A stretch of DNA of 64,000 nucleotides from positions 331,001-395,000 of the forward strand of contig CAJQUW010007828.1 of assembly GCA_907163375.1 (NCBI GenBank), written 5' to 3'. The notes under the pieces were generated by a model. That model saw nothing but the letters and a program-made list of their open reading frames with translations. It did no database searches and had not been told where the DNA came from. Below are positions 12,495-23,219 of this stretch, one piece after another. A program made the position numbers and the translations under genes. The first letter of the stretch is position 1. Each line of letters begins with the position of its first letter. Source of the DNA: Prostheceraeus crozeri. Taxonomy: Eukaryota; Platyhelminthes; Polycladida; Euryleptidae.

Positions 12495-12979
12495 TGCAAA
12501 CTGATTCAAACAGATGGCACATGCAGGAACTTAATAAGTGGGCAAAAAGAAATTTTTAATACCTTACAGAGATAGGTAAAACAGCCGTGCGTCGCTTGCG
12601 GATTGCTCTGAATTCCTTCAAAATGCTCCGATCGCCACGACTCCTTCTGATTCGAAGAATTCAGATCATTGTGCAAAAGTTTTCTCAATAATGTTGGGTC
12701 CTCCGATCATTTTAAAAAGTTAGCAGGCGTATGAAAAAACGTTCACAAACTTCTCTGTAGAACTTGACGTCGTCTGTGTCTCTTTGCTGTGTGATCCGGT
12801 TGATGGCAGTCACTGAAACTTTGCACAATTTGGCGTGTTTAATGTTGAACTGGCTGCTCATTGTTCGATTGCTATGGTATTTAGTGGGGAGATTGTGCCA
12901 TTTCATTTACGTTACATGTTCCAATGTTTCCTTTCTAGTCAAACAGAAAAAGAGACGACTTGTCTAATTCTGTGTAACT
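12495..12979 (-). mobile_element. Dispersed repeat copy 1, about 485 bp (other copy at 30.5 kb)
   Basis: The whole segment matches 30518-31005 in reverse orientation at roughly 95% identity, from CACAGAATTAGACA at the 5' end to CAGTTTGCACTTC at the 3' end. The minus strand has two overlapping open frames that are also open in the other copy. One contains AKLCKVSVTAINRITQQ, whose spacing resembles a helix-turn-helix of the Tc1/mariner transposase type. I regard this as a weak resemblance. No clear terminal inverted repeats or target duplication. Most likely a decayed or nonautonomous DNA transposon. Confidence 0.72.
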
Positions 12980-13874
12980 ATTACTTGAGTTTGTCGCTAT
13001 AATTATTTTTTGTGATATCTCTGCCGCTAGTGAAATATGGAACTAGCTAAGTTGGTCATAGATATTGTCTAGCATGACATCCAATAGATCGCAGATTTTG
13101 ACAGTGAGGTTTAGTGTTCCAATATGGGAAAATCTTTTGATGCAATAGTTAATGATAAATTTAATACATCATAAATGTCGGTCGAAAAATGAGTCTAACA
13201 AAACATGTTTGATGTGCTCGTCATTCTTCATCAGATTGGTGTTCAATATGACTTCCTTAATTTCTTCATTCATTTACTGTTATTAAACAACAAAGACAAA
13301 GTAATTGTGAAAGTATTCTCTGGAGCTTATGATGGAGATTATCAAACTTATAATCTACAAATAATTTGAATATTGAAGTAATTATTAGAACTATGAACTT
13401 TATACTTATAGTTGAGAAGTAGCTTATCACTTCGAAGCCATTTGGCATTCGCCTGTGAATGTTGTTGTGTTGAGCTGCTGATTGTAATTTTCCGCTAAAC
13501 ATTATGATAGTGTTAATACGATGTCTATACCACATTGAAAACGAGCGAAGTGAGTCAATTGCTATTGTTAAATGTAGATATAATGTGTAACCATGGAAAT
13601 TTACATATTTGTCAATTAATCAGATCAGACCAGACCATAGATTCTGTTAAGGCTTTGATCTCTTGGCGACCACACAGCAATAAGTTGAATAGCGTGCTTA
13701 TTGAAATGAATGGTGTAGATTTCATCAGCCAACTTTTAGTTGAAAAGGCGATGTCAAAAATGCATGTCTAGAAATCTATGGCCATACTTAGAAATGCACA
13801 ATGTTTCTATCCATGGAGTAGAAATATACATCGGCTTCTAAACATTGCAAAAGAAGACTTCTTGAGTTTCATGA
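12980..13874. other. AT-rich spacer
   Basis: Two short open frames (13266-13535 minus and 13535-13771 plus) show no domain or splice context. The second, 78 codons long, has a mild coding look but no support. Nothing else seen. Confidence 0.4.
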
Positions 13875-13913
13875 TGCAGGAAAACCACATTTTATAATAA
13901 AAATGTTTAATAT

Positions 13914-13961
13914 CGACGCGTTTCGGTCGACAGCACTGCGACCATTATCAAGACAAACTGG
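13914..13961 (-). ncRNA. Hammerhead-ribozyme-like motif, Penelope copy 1
   Basis: Read on the minus strand, TTGATAATGGTCG, a short hairpin (GGTCG pairs with CGACC) and CGAAACGCGTC lie in the order of the conserved hammerhead core (CUGANGA, stem II, GAAA, short stem III ending GUC). Hammerheads are known in the pseudo-LTRs of Penelope-like elements. The first core box is not a perfect match, so activity is doubtful. Confidence 0.5.
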
Positions 13962-14097
13962 ATGTGAAACATGATTGTATTGACACTGTAACATACAAAA
14001 ATTCAAAATTCAAGGTCGCATACAAGGGCATAGAGATAAGAGAGAGCGAAACATAGAATTAGCCAGAAAACCACACTTTATAATAAGAATGTTTATT

Positions 14098-14143
14098 ATC
14101 GACGCGTTTCGGTCGACAGCACTGCGACCATTATCGAGACAAA
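14098..14143 (-). ncRNA. Hammerhead-ribozyme-like motif, Penelope copy 2
   Basis: Second copy of the same motif, one pseudo-LTR period (about 185 bp) away, with the same stem II and CGAAACGCGTC box. The pairing of two copies fits the tandem arrangement known for the family. Confidence 0.5.
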
Positions 14144-14770
14144 CTGGATGTGAAACATGATTGTATTGACATTGTAACATACAAAAATTCAAAATTCAAG
14201 GTCGCATACAGAAGTGAAAAACAGACGCACATGAGGGCATAGAGATAAGAGAGAACGAAACATAGAAATAGAATTAGCCAGAAAACCACAGAACTAAGAA
14301 TAAGGTGCAAATTGAATAGACGACAAAACTCTGATTGAGGTAAGAGGATCAACGAAAGAAAAACCGGAATTAAAATTCATACAATTAGGGTCAGAACTAA
14401 TAAAAGCGGATTCAAAGACACGACGAAGGCTAACATCAGAACTCCTTTTTAAAACAACAAAATTATCAAAATCAGGGTAGTGGTTATTACTAAAAGAATG
14501 AACTTAAAGGGCATTATTAGTGTCGAAGGAGCTGACTGCATGACGGTGCTCCTTCATCTGACCAGTTTCTCCTATATACGACTTAGAACAATCCTTACAA
14601 GAAATACGATACACACCTTTACTATTATTACACTTTCGGGAAGAGTTATTAATTAATCAAGATTTCAAGCTATTAGGATAAGTGAAGGCAATACGGGTAT
14701 TATTTAAGTGCGCCAAGCGACGATTAACCGGGTTATCTAAAGATGGGACCAAAGATTTCAATTTGATCAG

Positions 14771-15480
14771 AAATATCCTACACCTCTATCTGACCGAAAG
14801 TCAATAGTGTGTTATAAGAAATCTTTACCAGTTTCATTTAGGTAGATATGATTTCCAATTGAACATCATTGCAATGCTCCATGTTCAAGAGCAAGATTTA
14901 GGCACTTGGTCAATTCCATTCAACGTAAAAAATGTATTATTAATCATTATTAATTAGCTGACCAAGGACTGTAAAGTAATGCACATGCGCTCTGATGGCC
15001 ATGGTAATGTCAACTCTTCAGCACTTGCCATCGAGTTTAACTATACCATAGAAAGTCCATAGAAGTGTGCTATTTTCTGCTTCTATGACACATGCATAGA
15101 AACAAATATCTGATATTAACCGGTTTAAATTCATTAATTGCTGAAATCTATGTCAATTAATTGATATAGATAATGTTGAAGTTTCAATTACATTGACGGT
15201 AGACATTCAACAATTTGTGATGTCAAATGATACTGCAACTTAGTGCAATTTCTAGGTTCAGTGTATGGTGTAGGACTCGTTTAATGTGATGTTGGACAGA
15301 CGTCGAATGGGCATAGCTTTCGAAATTCCCATAGCTATTCAGCGACAATTCAAATGACAAAAATAATTTCTTCTATCAATGTCATCAAAATCTTTGAATT
15401 TAGTAAAAGAATAGTGAACGTGTAAAGGCATCTGAAGATATTTCTCTGAAAAGTGAGGGTGACAAGAGAAGGAAATGATG
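14771..15480. other. AT-rich noncoding stretch
   Basis: No coding signal. Around 15040-15115 the word CATAGAA/TTCTATG occurs several times in both orientations, a word also frequent in the hairpins at 25.9 kb and 36.8 kb. It may be a remnant of a small palindromic repeat. Confidence 0.4.
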
Positions 15481-16249
15481 TGTGCCTCAACGTGACACTT
15501 TCGGTCTTTCATTCATCTACCTGCGAGAGCGCGTGCGCGGACAGCTCGGACACTGCAGGAACCAGACTCCTCACGCTCTCTCTCCCTCATCCCGAGTGAT
15601 GACCGAAGAGCGGGCGGGGTGTGAAAGGAGGGAAGACGTGTCCCTGTGGGATACGGCGTGCCGCGGTCATCCTCTCTCTCTCCGCAGGAACTATCGACCT
15701 CTCTCTCTCACCTCCACACATTCACACGTATTCGGCTCTGCGTGGAAGGAAAAAAGACCGAATTCCGTGCAGCAGCCGCGGTCTCCTGTTGTTCCATTGT
15801 CTCCTGACTGACAGACAGAGTGTTGGGAGATAGAAAGTCGTTGCTATCCTCGCCTCCTCGCAAGGGCGGCGGTTGAGGAGAGAGACGACGGATGGGAAGG
15901 ACATAGGCTCGACTCTGGTTGTCATGCTCACGACGAGGTGGAATAGGTGAGGCCGCGCCGTGGTTGAGGCGACACTGGCGGCAAGAGAAAGCCATGTTGG
16001 GGCGCTTGACGGAAGGAATGAGGCCAGGAAACGGGTGGAGTGGGGAGAGAAGGAGGAGCTGGTGAAGGAGGAGACGAAGAAAAGGTGGCTAATGGTGTTG
16101 GAGACAATGAACTGTCTCCCTCCGATGCTTCAGCGGTCGGTCAGACGGAAGTTGGCCTTCTACTGCTGCCAGTCGGGGGGACGGAAAGCAAGAAGATGTG
16201 GGAATACGACGAAGTAGACAGGAAGAAGGAGCCTCAGGCGATGCAGCTC
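15481..16249 (+). promoter_or_regulatory. CpG-rich island 1, candidate promoter
   Basis: Abrupt change from AT-rich to GC- and CpG-rich DNA with CT/GA-rich tracts, unlike the flanks. Such islands often mark unmethylated promoters and first exons. The island ends exactly where the 46-bp minisatellite begins. No TATA box was identified with confidence. Open frames on both strands inside it (15482-15811, 15708-15995) are probably composition effects. Confidence 0.45.
16022..16249 (+). CDS. Candidate coding exon in CpG island 1, product not recognised
   Basis: The frame opens after a stop at 16019-16021 and runs to a possible donor, CTC followed by GTGAGA, at 16250, ending on a codon boundary. 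Codons are strongly of the purine-first type (GGT GAA GGA GGA GAC GAA GAA AAG), typical of real coding DNA. The product is acidic and Gly-rich, then contains DNELSPSDASAVGQTEVG and KKMWEYDEVDRKKEPQAMQL. The first in-frame ATG is late (the KKMWEY methionine), so the start may lie in an upstream exon or in the poor acceptor-like site near 16027. A competing frame (15960-16217) is also open but has a less coding-like pattern. No family recognised. Confidence 0.42.
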
Positions 16250-17668
16250 GTGAGAGTGAGCGGCGTTGTGACCGCAATTCCAGCGTGTAGTCACTATGAG
16301 AGTCCGCGGTGCTGTGACCGCAAATCCAGCGTGCAGACACTATGAGAGTCCGCGGTGCTGTGACCGCAAATCCAGCGTGCAGTCACTATGAGAGTCCGCG
16401 GCGTTGTGACCGCAATTCCAGCGTGCAGTCACTATGAGAGTCCGCGCCGCTGTGACCGCAAATCCAGCGTGCAGTCACTATGAGAGTCCGCGCCACTGTG
16501 ACCGCAAATCCAGCGTGCAGTCACTATGAGAGTCCGCGGTGCTGTGACCGCAATTCCAGCGTGCAGTCACTATGAGAGTCCGCGGTGCTGTGACCGCAAA
16601 TCCAGCGTGCAGACACTATGAGAGTCCGCGGTGCTGTGACCGCAAATCCAGCGTGCAGTCACTATGAGAGTCCGCGGTGCTGTGACCGCAATTCCAGCGT
16701 GCAGTCACTATGAGAGTCCGCGGTGCTGTGACCGCAAATCCAGCGTGCAGTCACTATGAGAGTCCGCGGTGCTGTGACCGCAAATCCAGCGTGCAGTCAC
16801 TATGAGAGTCCGCGGTGCTGTGACCGCAAATCCAGCGTGCAGTCACTATGAGAGTCCGCGGTGCTGTGACCGCAAATCCAGCGTGCAGTCACTATGAGAG
16901 TCCGCGCCACTGTGACCGCAAATCCAGCGTGCAGTCACTATGAGAGTCCGCGCCACTGTGACCGCAAATCCAGCGTGCAGTCACTATGAGAGTCCGCGGT
17001 GCTGTGACCGCAAATCCAGCGTGCAGTCACTATGAGAGTCCGCGGCGCTGTGACCGCAAATCCAGCGTGCAGTCACTATGAGAGTCCGCGCCACTGTGAC
17101 CGCAAATCCAGCGTGCAGTCACTATGAGAGTCCGCGGTGCTGTGACCGCAATTCCAGCGTGCAGTCACTATGAGAGTCCGCGGCGTTGTGACCCCAAATC
17201 CAGCGTGCAGTCACTATGAGAGTCCGCGGTGCTGTGACCGCAAATCCAGCGTGCAGTCACTATGAGAGTCCGCGCCACTGTGACCGCAAATCCAGCGTGC
17301 AGTCACTATGAGAGTCCGCGGCGCTGTGACCGCAAATCCAGCGTGCAGTCACTATGAGAGTCCGCGGTGCTGTGACCGCAAATCCAGCGTGCAGTCACTA
17401 TGAGAGTCCGCGCCCCTGTGACCGTAATTCCAGCGTGCAGTCACTATGAGAGTCCGCGGTGCTGTGACCGCAATTCCAGCGTGCAGTCACTATGAGAGTC
17501 CGCGGCGTTGTGACCCCAAATCCAGCGTGCAGTCACAATGAGAGTCCGCGGCGCTGTGACCGCAATTCCAGCGTGCAGTCACTATGAGAGTCCGCGCTAC
17601 TGTGAACGCAAATCCAGCGTGCAGTCACTGTCAGAGTTCACGGTGCTGTCAGACCGCAAATCCAGTCA
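16250..17668. repeat. 46-bp CpG-bearing minisatellite, 31 copies
   Basis: Exact 46-bp register from 16250 to the last, diverged copy at 17630. The monomer is ATGAGAGTCCGCGGTGCTGT followed by GACCGCAAATCCAGCGTGCA and GTCACT. Copies vary at the GGTGCTG / GCCACTG / GGCGCTG / GGCGTTG position and at AAATCC / AATTCC. Each monomer keeps several CpG dinucleotides. The first monomer starts with GTGAGAGT, the candidate splice donor of the preceding exon; later copies have AT or GTC instead. Confidence 0.98.
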
Positions 17669-18746
17669 GCTCCAGGAATTTATCCAGCCTGTTCCGGGAG
17701 TCAATTTGTAGTACATGCAGAATTCTTGCAGTCGCCGTGAGATGCGCAATTTTTTTATCCGGTGAATTCTCCTCATGGAAGATTTTATTCGGATCCAATC
17801 CATATGATTGTGTAATGGCTTGAGGCTAGAGGCGAATAGTGAACAGAAATTACAACACCTATCTCTCCCGAATAGTGGCAGACGTTTCGCGTCTCGACGC
17901 TTATTCGCCGTTAATGCGAGGAGAATGCAAACAACGTGTTTTCTCTCTCAAGACAGTTCCTCTCTCTCTCTCTCTCTCTGTCAAGATCTTTACATTAAGA
18001 CAGTGTCATAATAGATGGAAATGCGATATTAAAGTTCTCTCCTTCTAGGTGTTTTTAAGCTTCTTCTAACGATGTCTTGGTGTACTTCATATTTTTACAT
18101 CAGAACATGTCCAACGAGTGCAAGCGATGCTGGATAGTAAGAGCTGCATGTATCATGGACACTTTTGGCGCCTAAGTTCTCGTAAAACTGAAATTGTTCT
18201 GGATCTGGACGTGACAACCACTAGAAAATGATGTGTCCTCTAAGAGCCTTATCATAAGCATTGTTTGATGGATCGAAAATCATCATTTTTTGATGTAATT
18301 AATCATGGCAGTCATTAGAGTGGCTCTGACATCAAGCTTTCGTAAACATGCGACTTTTTCTGTCGGATACCCTTCATGTGATGACGCAGATCCATCTGAG
18401 TTCATCAGACTGAATATTAAGGTCAAGTCTTCGATGCTGCGACCTCAATTCACGAACAATGAGACTTCTGTATCTCTGTGAATTGGTAAATGTCAAATAT
18501 GAGACTATGGAAGCCGTTTATACACGCCCTGTTTCAGCGGCTTTCTGCAATCCAGCGCAGTATTGGTGTTGCTGCAAGTCATTTCAATCAGATTTAAGAC
18601 GAAGCATAGCTCGGTCAGTGTTACAAAGCTAAATTCCCATGTTTACCATGACGTGAAGCGTCTGTTTCATTTTGTGCAGTTCTAGATAGTTCCATAGATT
18701 TATTTTTGGTTTCATTGAGTGGTCATGGTCATAGTTGAAGGCAAGG
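17669..18746. other. Noncoding stretch with a CT run
   Basis: Includes a (CT)n tract at about 17961-17979. Short open frames near 17808-18048 run through this tract and have no support. Nothing else recognised. Confidence 0.45.
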
Positions 18747-19490
18747 ATGTGGAGCGGTACAATTTTACCGCTCCGCTCCACTTAAACTAAATCCTATTCA
18801 TTTACCATACCATAGATAAAACGATTTCCTTGAACTTTTTAGGTTGTTTGACCACTGTAAATTATGACTGACTTCCACTCTGATAATATGCTTAACTGTA
18901 AAATATTAGCCTTATGCTTGTCGAATTTTAAATACGAATTATGGCCGATAATCATGAATGATTTTAAATAAATAATGATTATAATTGAACAATACTTCGA
19001 AAGCGGATTACACATTAGCATTAATAGTGATTCTACACTCATCATGCGATAATAACTTAGTGACTCACCTGAAGAGTAACCGCAAATAACCTAGCAAACT
19101 ATATCTGTGTCGATCATTCATTAACCTAACATTCCGTGAGCCAATGCACACTAAAAATTTGAACCCATCCATAGGAACGAATATGAACTGTCGGACTTCC
19201 ATTTTTAACTTTCAGATTTCTTTCAATTTTAAATCAGATCTTTATTGGCTTTCTTATTAACGGTTTATACAACCCTTCCACTTACTGTATAACTTGAGAA
19301 TGGAGTCCTATCTCCGAATAATGTTGAAAAATATATAATAGACTAATATCTTACGAAAAATAGTGTAATAACATTAATGTAAAAAATCATTAATTATGAT
19401 AAAACTTTGTTGATTTTGTCAACATCAGGTTCACTCACACTCCACTCCGCGCCAGTCAAAATTTTCTTTACCGCTTCGTTCCACATCACT
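18747..19490. repeat. Possible degenerate inverted-repeat element, about 740 bp
   Basis: GATGTGGAGCGGTACAATTT at the left (18747-18784) resembles the inverse of the right end (19438-19490, TTTACCGCTTCGTTCCACATC), with indels. Both outer flanks contain GTTGAAGGC. The interior is AT-rich and noncoding. The match is imperfect, so this is a tentative call. Confidence 0.3.
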
Positions 19491-19719
19491 GGTTGAAGGC
19501 GAGGTGAAAACCAACGTGATACTGAGGAAACTATACATGGTGGTGCTACTTTTTGTCAATTATCAAAGTCTTTGGTTAAAATTGATAATATTGATAAAAT
19601 GCTATTTGACATATTATCAACCTTCTGGGGAAGTGTTGTAAAGCCCTAATTTGATAATTTGGAATATCATTACGGAAATTGTTCAGATATAATTGATTGA
19701 TTCCATAAATAACCGTCAA
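19491..19719. other. AT-rich spacer
   Basis: No feature recognised between the possible inverted-repeat element and the 41-bp array. Confidence 0.4.
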
Positions 19720-20680
19720 TGCTATGACATTCACTGTACCTCTATCTATGGTATCTATGATGCTATGGCATTCACTGTACCTCTATCTATGGTATCTATG
19801 GTGCTATGTCATTCACTGTACCTCTATCTATGGTATCTATGATGCTATGGCATTCACTGTACCTCTATCTATGGTATCTATGGTGCTATGGCATTCACTG
19901 TACCTCTATCTATGGTATCTATGGTGCTATGGCATTCACTGTACCTCTATCTATGGTATCTATGGTGCTATGGCATTCACTGTACCTCTATCTATGGTAT
20001 CTATGGTGCTATGGCATTCACTGTACCTCTATCTATGGTATCTATGGTGCTATGGCATTCACTGTACCTCTATCTGTGATATCTATGGTGCTATGGCATT
20101 CACTGTACCTCTATCTATGGTATCTATGGTGCTATGGCATTCACTGTACCTCTATCTATGGTATCTATGGTGCTATGTCATTCACTGTACCTCTATCTAT
20201 GGTATCTATGATGCTATGGCATTCACTGTACCTCTATCTGTGATATCTATGGTGCTATGGCATTCACTGTACCTCTACCTATGTTATCTATGGTGCTATG
20301 GCATTCACTGTACCTCTATCTATGGTATCTATGATGCTATGGCATTCACTGTACCTCTATCTATGGTATCTATGGTGCTATGGCATTCACCGTACCTCTA
20401 TCTATGGTGCTATGGCATTCACTGTACCTCTATCTATGGTATCTATGATGCTATGGCATTCACTGTACCTCTATCTGTGATATCTATGGTGCTATGGCAT
20501 TCACTGTACCTCTATCTATGGTATCTATGATGCTATGGCATTCACTGTACCTCTATCTATGGTATCTATGATGCTATGGCATTCACTGTACCTCTATCTA
20601 TGGTATCTATGGTGCTATGTCATTCACTGTACCTCTATCTATGATGCTATGGCATTCACTGTACCTCTATCTATGGTATT
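19720..20680. repeat. 41-bp minisatellite, about 23 copies
   Basis: Repeats of CTATGGCATTCACTGTACCT followed by CTATCTATGGTATCTATGGTG. Variants include GCTATGTCATT, TATCTGTGATATC and GATGC in place of GGTGC; at least two monomers are internally shortened. Variants recur in blocks, suggesting segmental expansion. A 268-codon frame (19724-20530) runs through it because three units equal 41 codons; it is not a gene. Confidence 0.97.
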
Positions 20681-20888
20681 ATCTGCTTTCTCCATAGAAT
20701 TGGATCTTTCATGCATTCGCGTGCATGGATATAGATCCATTTCTAGGACATTTTCTGTCGATTATCAAAATTGATCTCAGTAACTCAAACGGTTCATGTT
20801 GCTTGATATCAACTGCTCCAGATAGTGATATCGAATTATGCAATATCAACTGCTTTGTTGTCTGGTGTCGGTCGATAATATCGCTATA

Positions 20889-21014
20889 GCTAGCTTTTTA
20901 GGTATGTACTGCATCTATTGACTAGCTATAGTAGACACCTCGCCTACGGCTCGGTTTACATCACGCCAGAGCTAGTCAATCACATGCAGTAGATACCTGA
21001 AAAGCTAACTATAA
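20889..21014. mobile_element. Foldback/MITE-like hairpin, 126 bp
   Basis: Arms of about 44 bp pair with few mismatches: the left starts TATAGCTAGCTTTTTAGGTA and the right (20971-21014) is its complement. The loop contains CACCTCGCCTACGGCTCGG, similar to the loop of the element at 12.3 kb. The element abuts the LINE tail that follows. Confidence 0.7.
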
Positions 21015-21400
21015 CTATACAAGCTCACTCACTCACTCCCGTTTCACGACCGTTGAGCCCTTCACCGTTGACGGGGTTATACGATTGTCTCCGAATTGCG
21101 TGTCTCCATTTAGTTCGATCATTGGCGAACCAAGGGTTGAGTTTCAAGATCTTTATGTCCAGCAACGCGTCTTACGGGGTCTGACGATCGAGCTCTGTCC
21201 AACTTCCTCTGTACGCCCGTTTGATCCAGCTCAAGTCACCTCGCTTTTCGACGTGACCGAACCAGCGACGCAAAATACGGCTAGGTCTCCACTCCTCCCT
21301 CGGTCACTGACTCCGCACATGCTTTTTATCATGGCATTGTCGGTCCTATCAGGCTTTTCCTTTCCCCATGTTTCATTTGATAATCGAACTTCTTGTACAA
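21015..21400 (-). mobile_element. LINE reverse-transcriptase C-terminal tail, decayed
   Basis: On the minus strand two frames together show the usual tail of a non-LTR retrotransposon polymerase: DNAMIKSMCGVSDRGR (about 21290-21340), then RRWFGHVEKRGDLSWIKRAY (about 21210-21275), then, after a stop, KLNPWFANDRTKWRHAIRR (about 21100-21160). The order and wording match the well-known MCGV, RWFGHVER and DRxKWR blocks of LINE tails of the RTE/I-like type. At least one frameshift and one stop separate the blocks. The plus-strand open frame over the same bases (21085-21405) is its shadow. 5'-truncated and old. Confidence 0.72.
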
Positions 21401-22271
21401 GCTGAGTATAATTGACTTAAACTGGTTGTCATTGTATCTGTATTGCTGCTGGAAAGTGAAATTTCGAGTTTTTGTTTGAAACACTAAGTCAATTAATTTC
21501 ACAAGCTATGTCTTAGAGAATCACATAGCTGTCCTCTATCCATTATTTAGAGAATATCACTCTTATTTGTAATGCTATTTCAATATCCAAAGCGTTTTGA
21601 AAGAGTTTTCATATCTCATCGGCTCAAACATGAGAAAAGTTACTCAAAAGTGACTAACGACTTGTTTGCCTATAGACTTCTATCAAACAGAGAAATATAT
21701 ATATTTCCCTACCAACTGGTCAATGGCGCTTCGATATTTCAACTCCAGTTATTTCTGAAAAATGTAAAAATACCTGTAATTTCGGAAACTCATGTCAATG
21801 GCAAATTGGAACCTTGTCTTTATTATTGTTCAAACTTTTAGGACGTTGAAAGCACTCATCCACAGGTTTTGCGATCATAATACAAATATATAACTTTTGT
21901 AATGCAATCGCATCTTTTATGATATATCGCAAATCAGTATGAACTTACTGACACCATCAGTGATTGTGGACATGTGGCCTGCTGTAGTTCTTCCCACTAT
22001 ATTTAATGCATCTTTCAATTGCTAAATTATTGAGTGTATCTGCTATTCAACGTCTGTCACCTATGACCTACACTGTTGAACTTATTTGATGTTACTCCGC
22101 ATTTCTCTGTGGTGAAGAGAAATTTGTATTATTAATGTACATTGTGCATATACCGTGTATTATATTAGTTAGCACTATACCTGAGTACTTGTGGGCTTAG
22201 TACGCATGAACTCTGAACTATCTTCTCCCCTTGTTAAAATGCTATGGGATTCAGTAAAATGACCTCCATTG
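21401..22271. other. AT-rich noncoding stretch
   Basis: A frame at 21572-21841 (89 codons) has no recognisable domain or splice context. Nothing else recognised. Confidence 0.45.
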
Positions 22272-22633
22272 CTGGACGGTAAATATCAAATATCACTGAT
22301 TTCTAATGTGAAAAGTAATGGAAAACAATTTCTATGTTAGATAAAATCTCAAGGCTGGACGGTAAACATCAAATATCACTGATTTGTAATGTTAAAAGTA
22401 ATGGAAAACAATTTCTATGTTAGATAAAATCTCAAGGCTGGACGGTAAATATCAAATATCACTGATTTCTAATGTTAAAAGTAATGGAAAACAATTTCTA
22501 GGTTAGATAAAATCTCAAGGCTGGACGGTAAATATCAAATATCACTGATTTCTAATGTTAAAAGTAATGGAAAACAATTTCTATGTTAGATAAAATCTCA
22601 AGGCTGGACGGTAAACATCAAATATCACTGATT
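22272..22633. repeat. 83-bp tandem repeat, 4.4 copies
   Basis: Units start at 22272, 22355, 22438, 22521 and 22604 with CTGGACGGTAAATATCAAAT. They are nearly identical, differing at only a few bases. Noncoding, AT-rich. Confidence 0.97.
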
Positions 22634-23219
22634 TATTATCCTCTAAATCAGTGAAGGCTATCTGCCATGACATGAAAACTGTCGCAGGGAAATTTTCATA
22701 GAAATATTCGTTTAATCAAACTGGTTATTGGACTTTTACCATAGATCTAGAGTAGAGGATAAGCTAGTCTATGAATCCAGCGGGCAAGAGAATGGTAGAA
22801 AGCCTCGGATTTCTACATTTTCTTGCCCATTCCGGCTTCATAGAACACCTATTATGGAAGCAAATCATAGAGATTATATTACACTGTGAAATATGAAATG
22901 ATGAAATTAAATAGTGTGTAACAAAATCAAAATTATTTAATGAAATTATGAAGTAATGAGATTATTCTATTAGAATTTTAAATTCAATGAAAACCAAATT
23001 AATAGCACATTACGTTAATATTCACAAGCTTGTCTGATGAGATCATTGATCCTTACAAGGCAGAGTCTGAATGATGTTACAACGTCAATTTACTAAGAAA
23101 TATAAAAAAATGGAGGGAGATGTCCCATACTTGACGAGTAACATAATGATCTTCATGTCAATATTCTGGTTTTTCTTCGGCGGTAAAGGTAAACGATCTT
23201 TCCGATAGAAAAGAAAAAG
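22634..23219. other. AT-rich spacer before CpG island 2
   Basis: Contains a weak palindrome around 22765-22850 (CTATGAATCCAG/CCGGCTTCATAG-like). No gene seen. Confidence 0.4.

Larger units (their letters stand above)
13875..14770 (-). mobile_element. Penelope-like retroelement, 3' part, broken
   Basis: On the minus strand a GIY-YIG endonuclease region is recognisable near 14490-14650 (GVYRISCKDC followed by SYIGETG, then the EHRHAV block and further downstream the LRRVFE and MNFNSGFS blocks). Preceding it is the linker typical between the reverse transcriptase and endonuclease of Penelope elements. The 3' part (13880-14290) holds a partial tandem duplication of about 185 bp, the pseudo-LTR arrangement known for this family. 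Each copy carries a CGAAACGCGTC box inside a hammerhead-ribozyme-like context. The element is 5'-truncated, has several breaks and looks old rather than active. Confidence 0.82.

Noticed and set aside
15482-15995. Genes on both strands within CpG island 1
   Set aside because: Frames overlap head-on, are low complexity and lack domains; treated as part of a promoter-type island.
19724-20530. 268-codon repeat protein
   Set aside because: Product of the 41-bp minisatellite; all three plus frames are variants of the same reading and the sequence is low complexity.
16250-20680. CRISPR-like arrays at 16.3 and 19.7 kb
   Set aside because: Units are contiguous tandem repeats with no unique spacers, and the window is eukaryotic.
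21085-21405. 106-codon plus-strand protein
   Set aside because: Shadow of the LINE polymerase tail on the minus strand, which explains the GC-richer composition.
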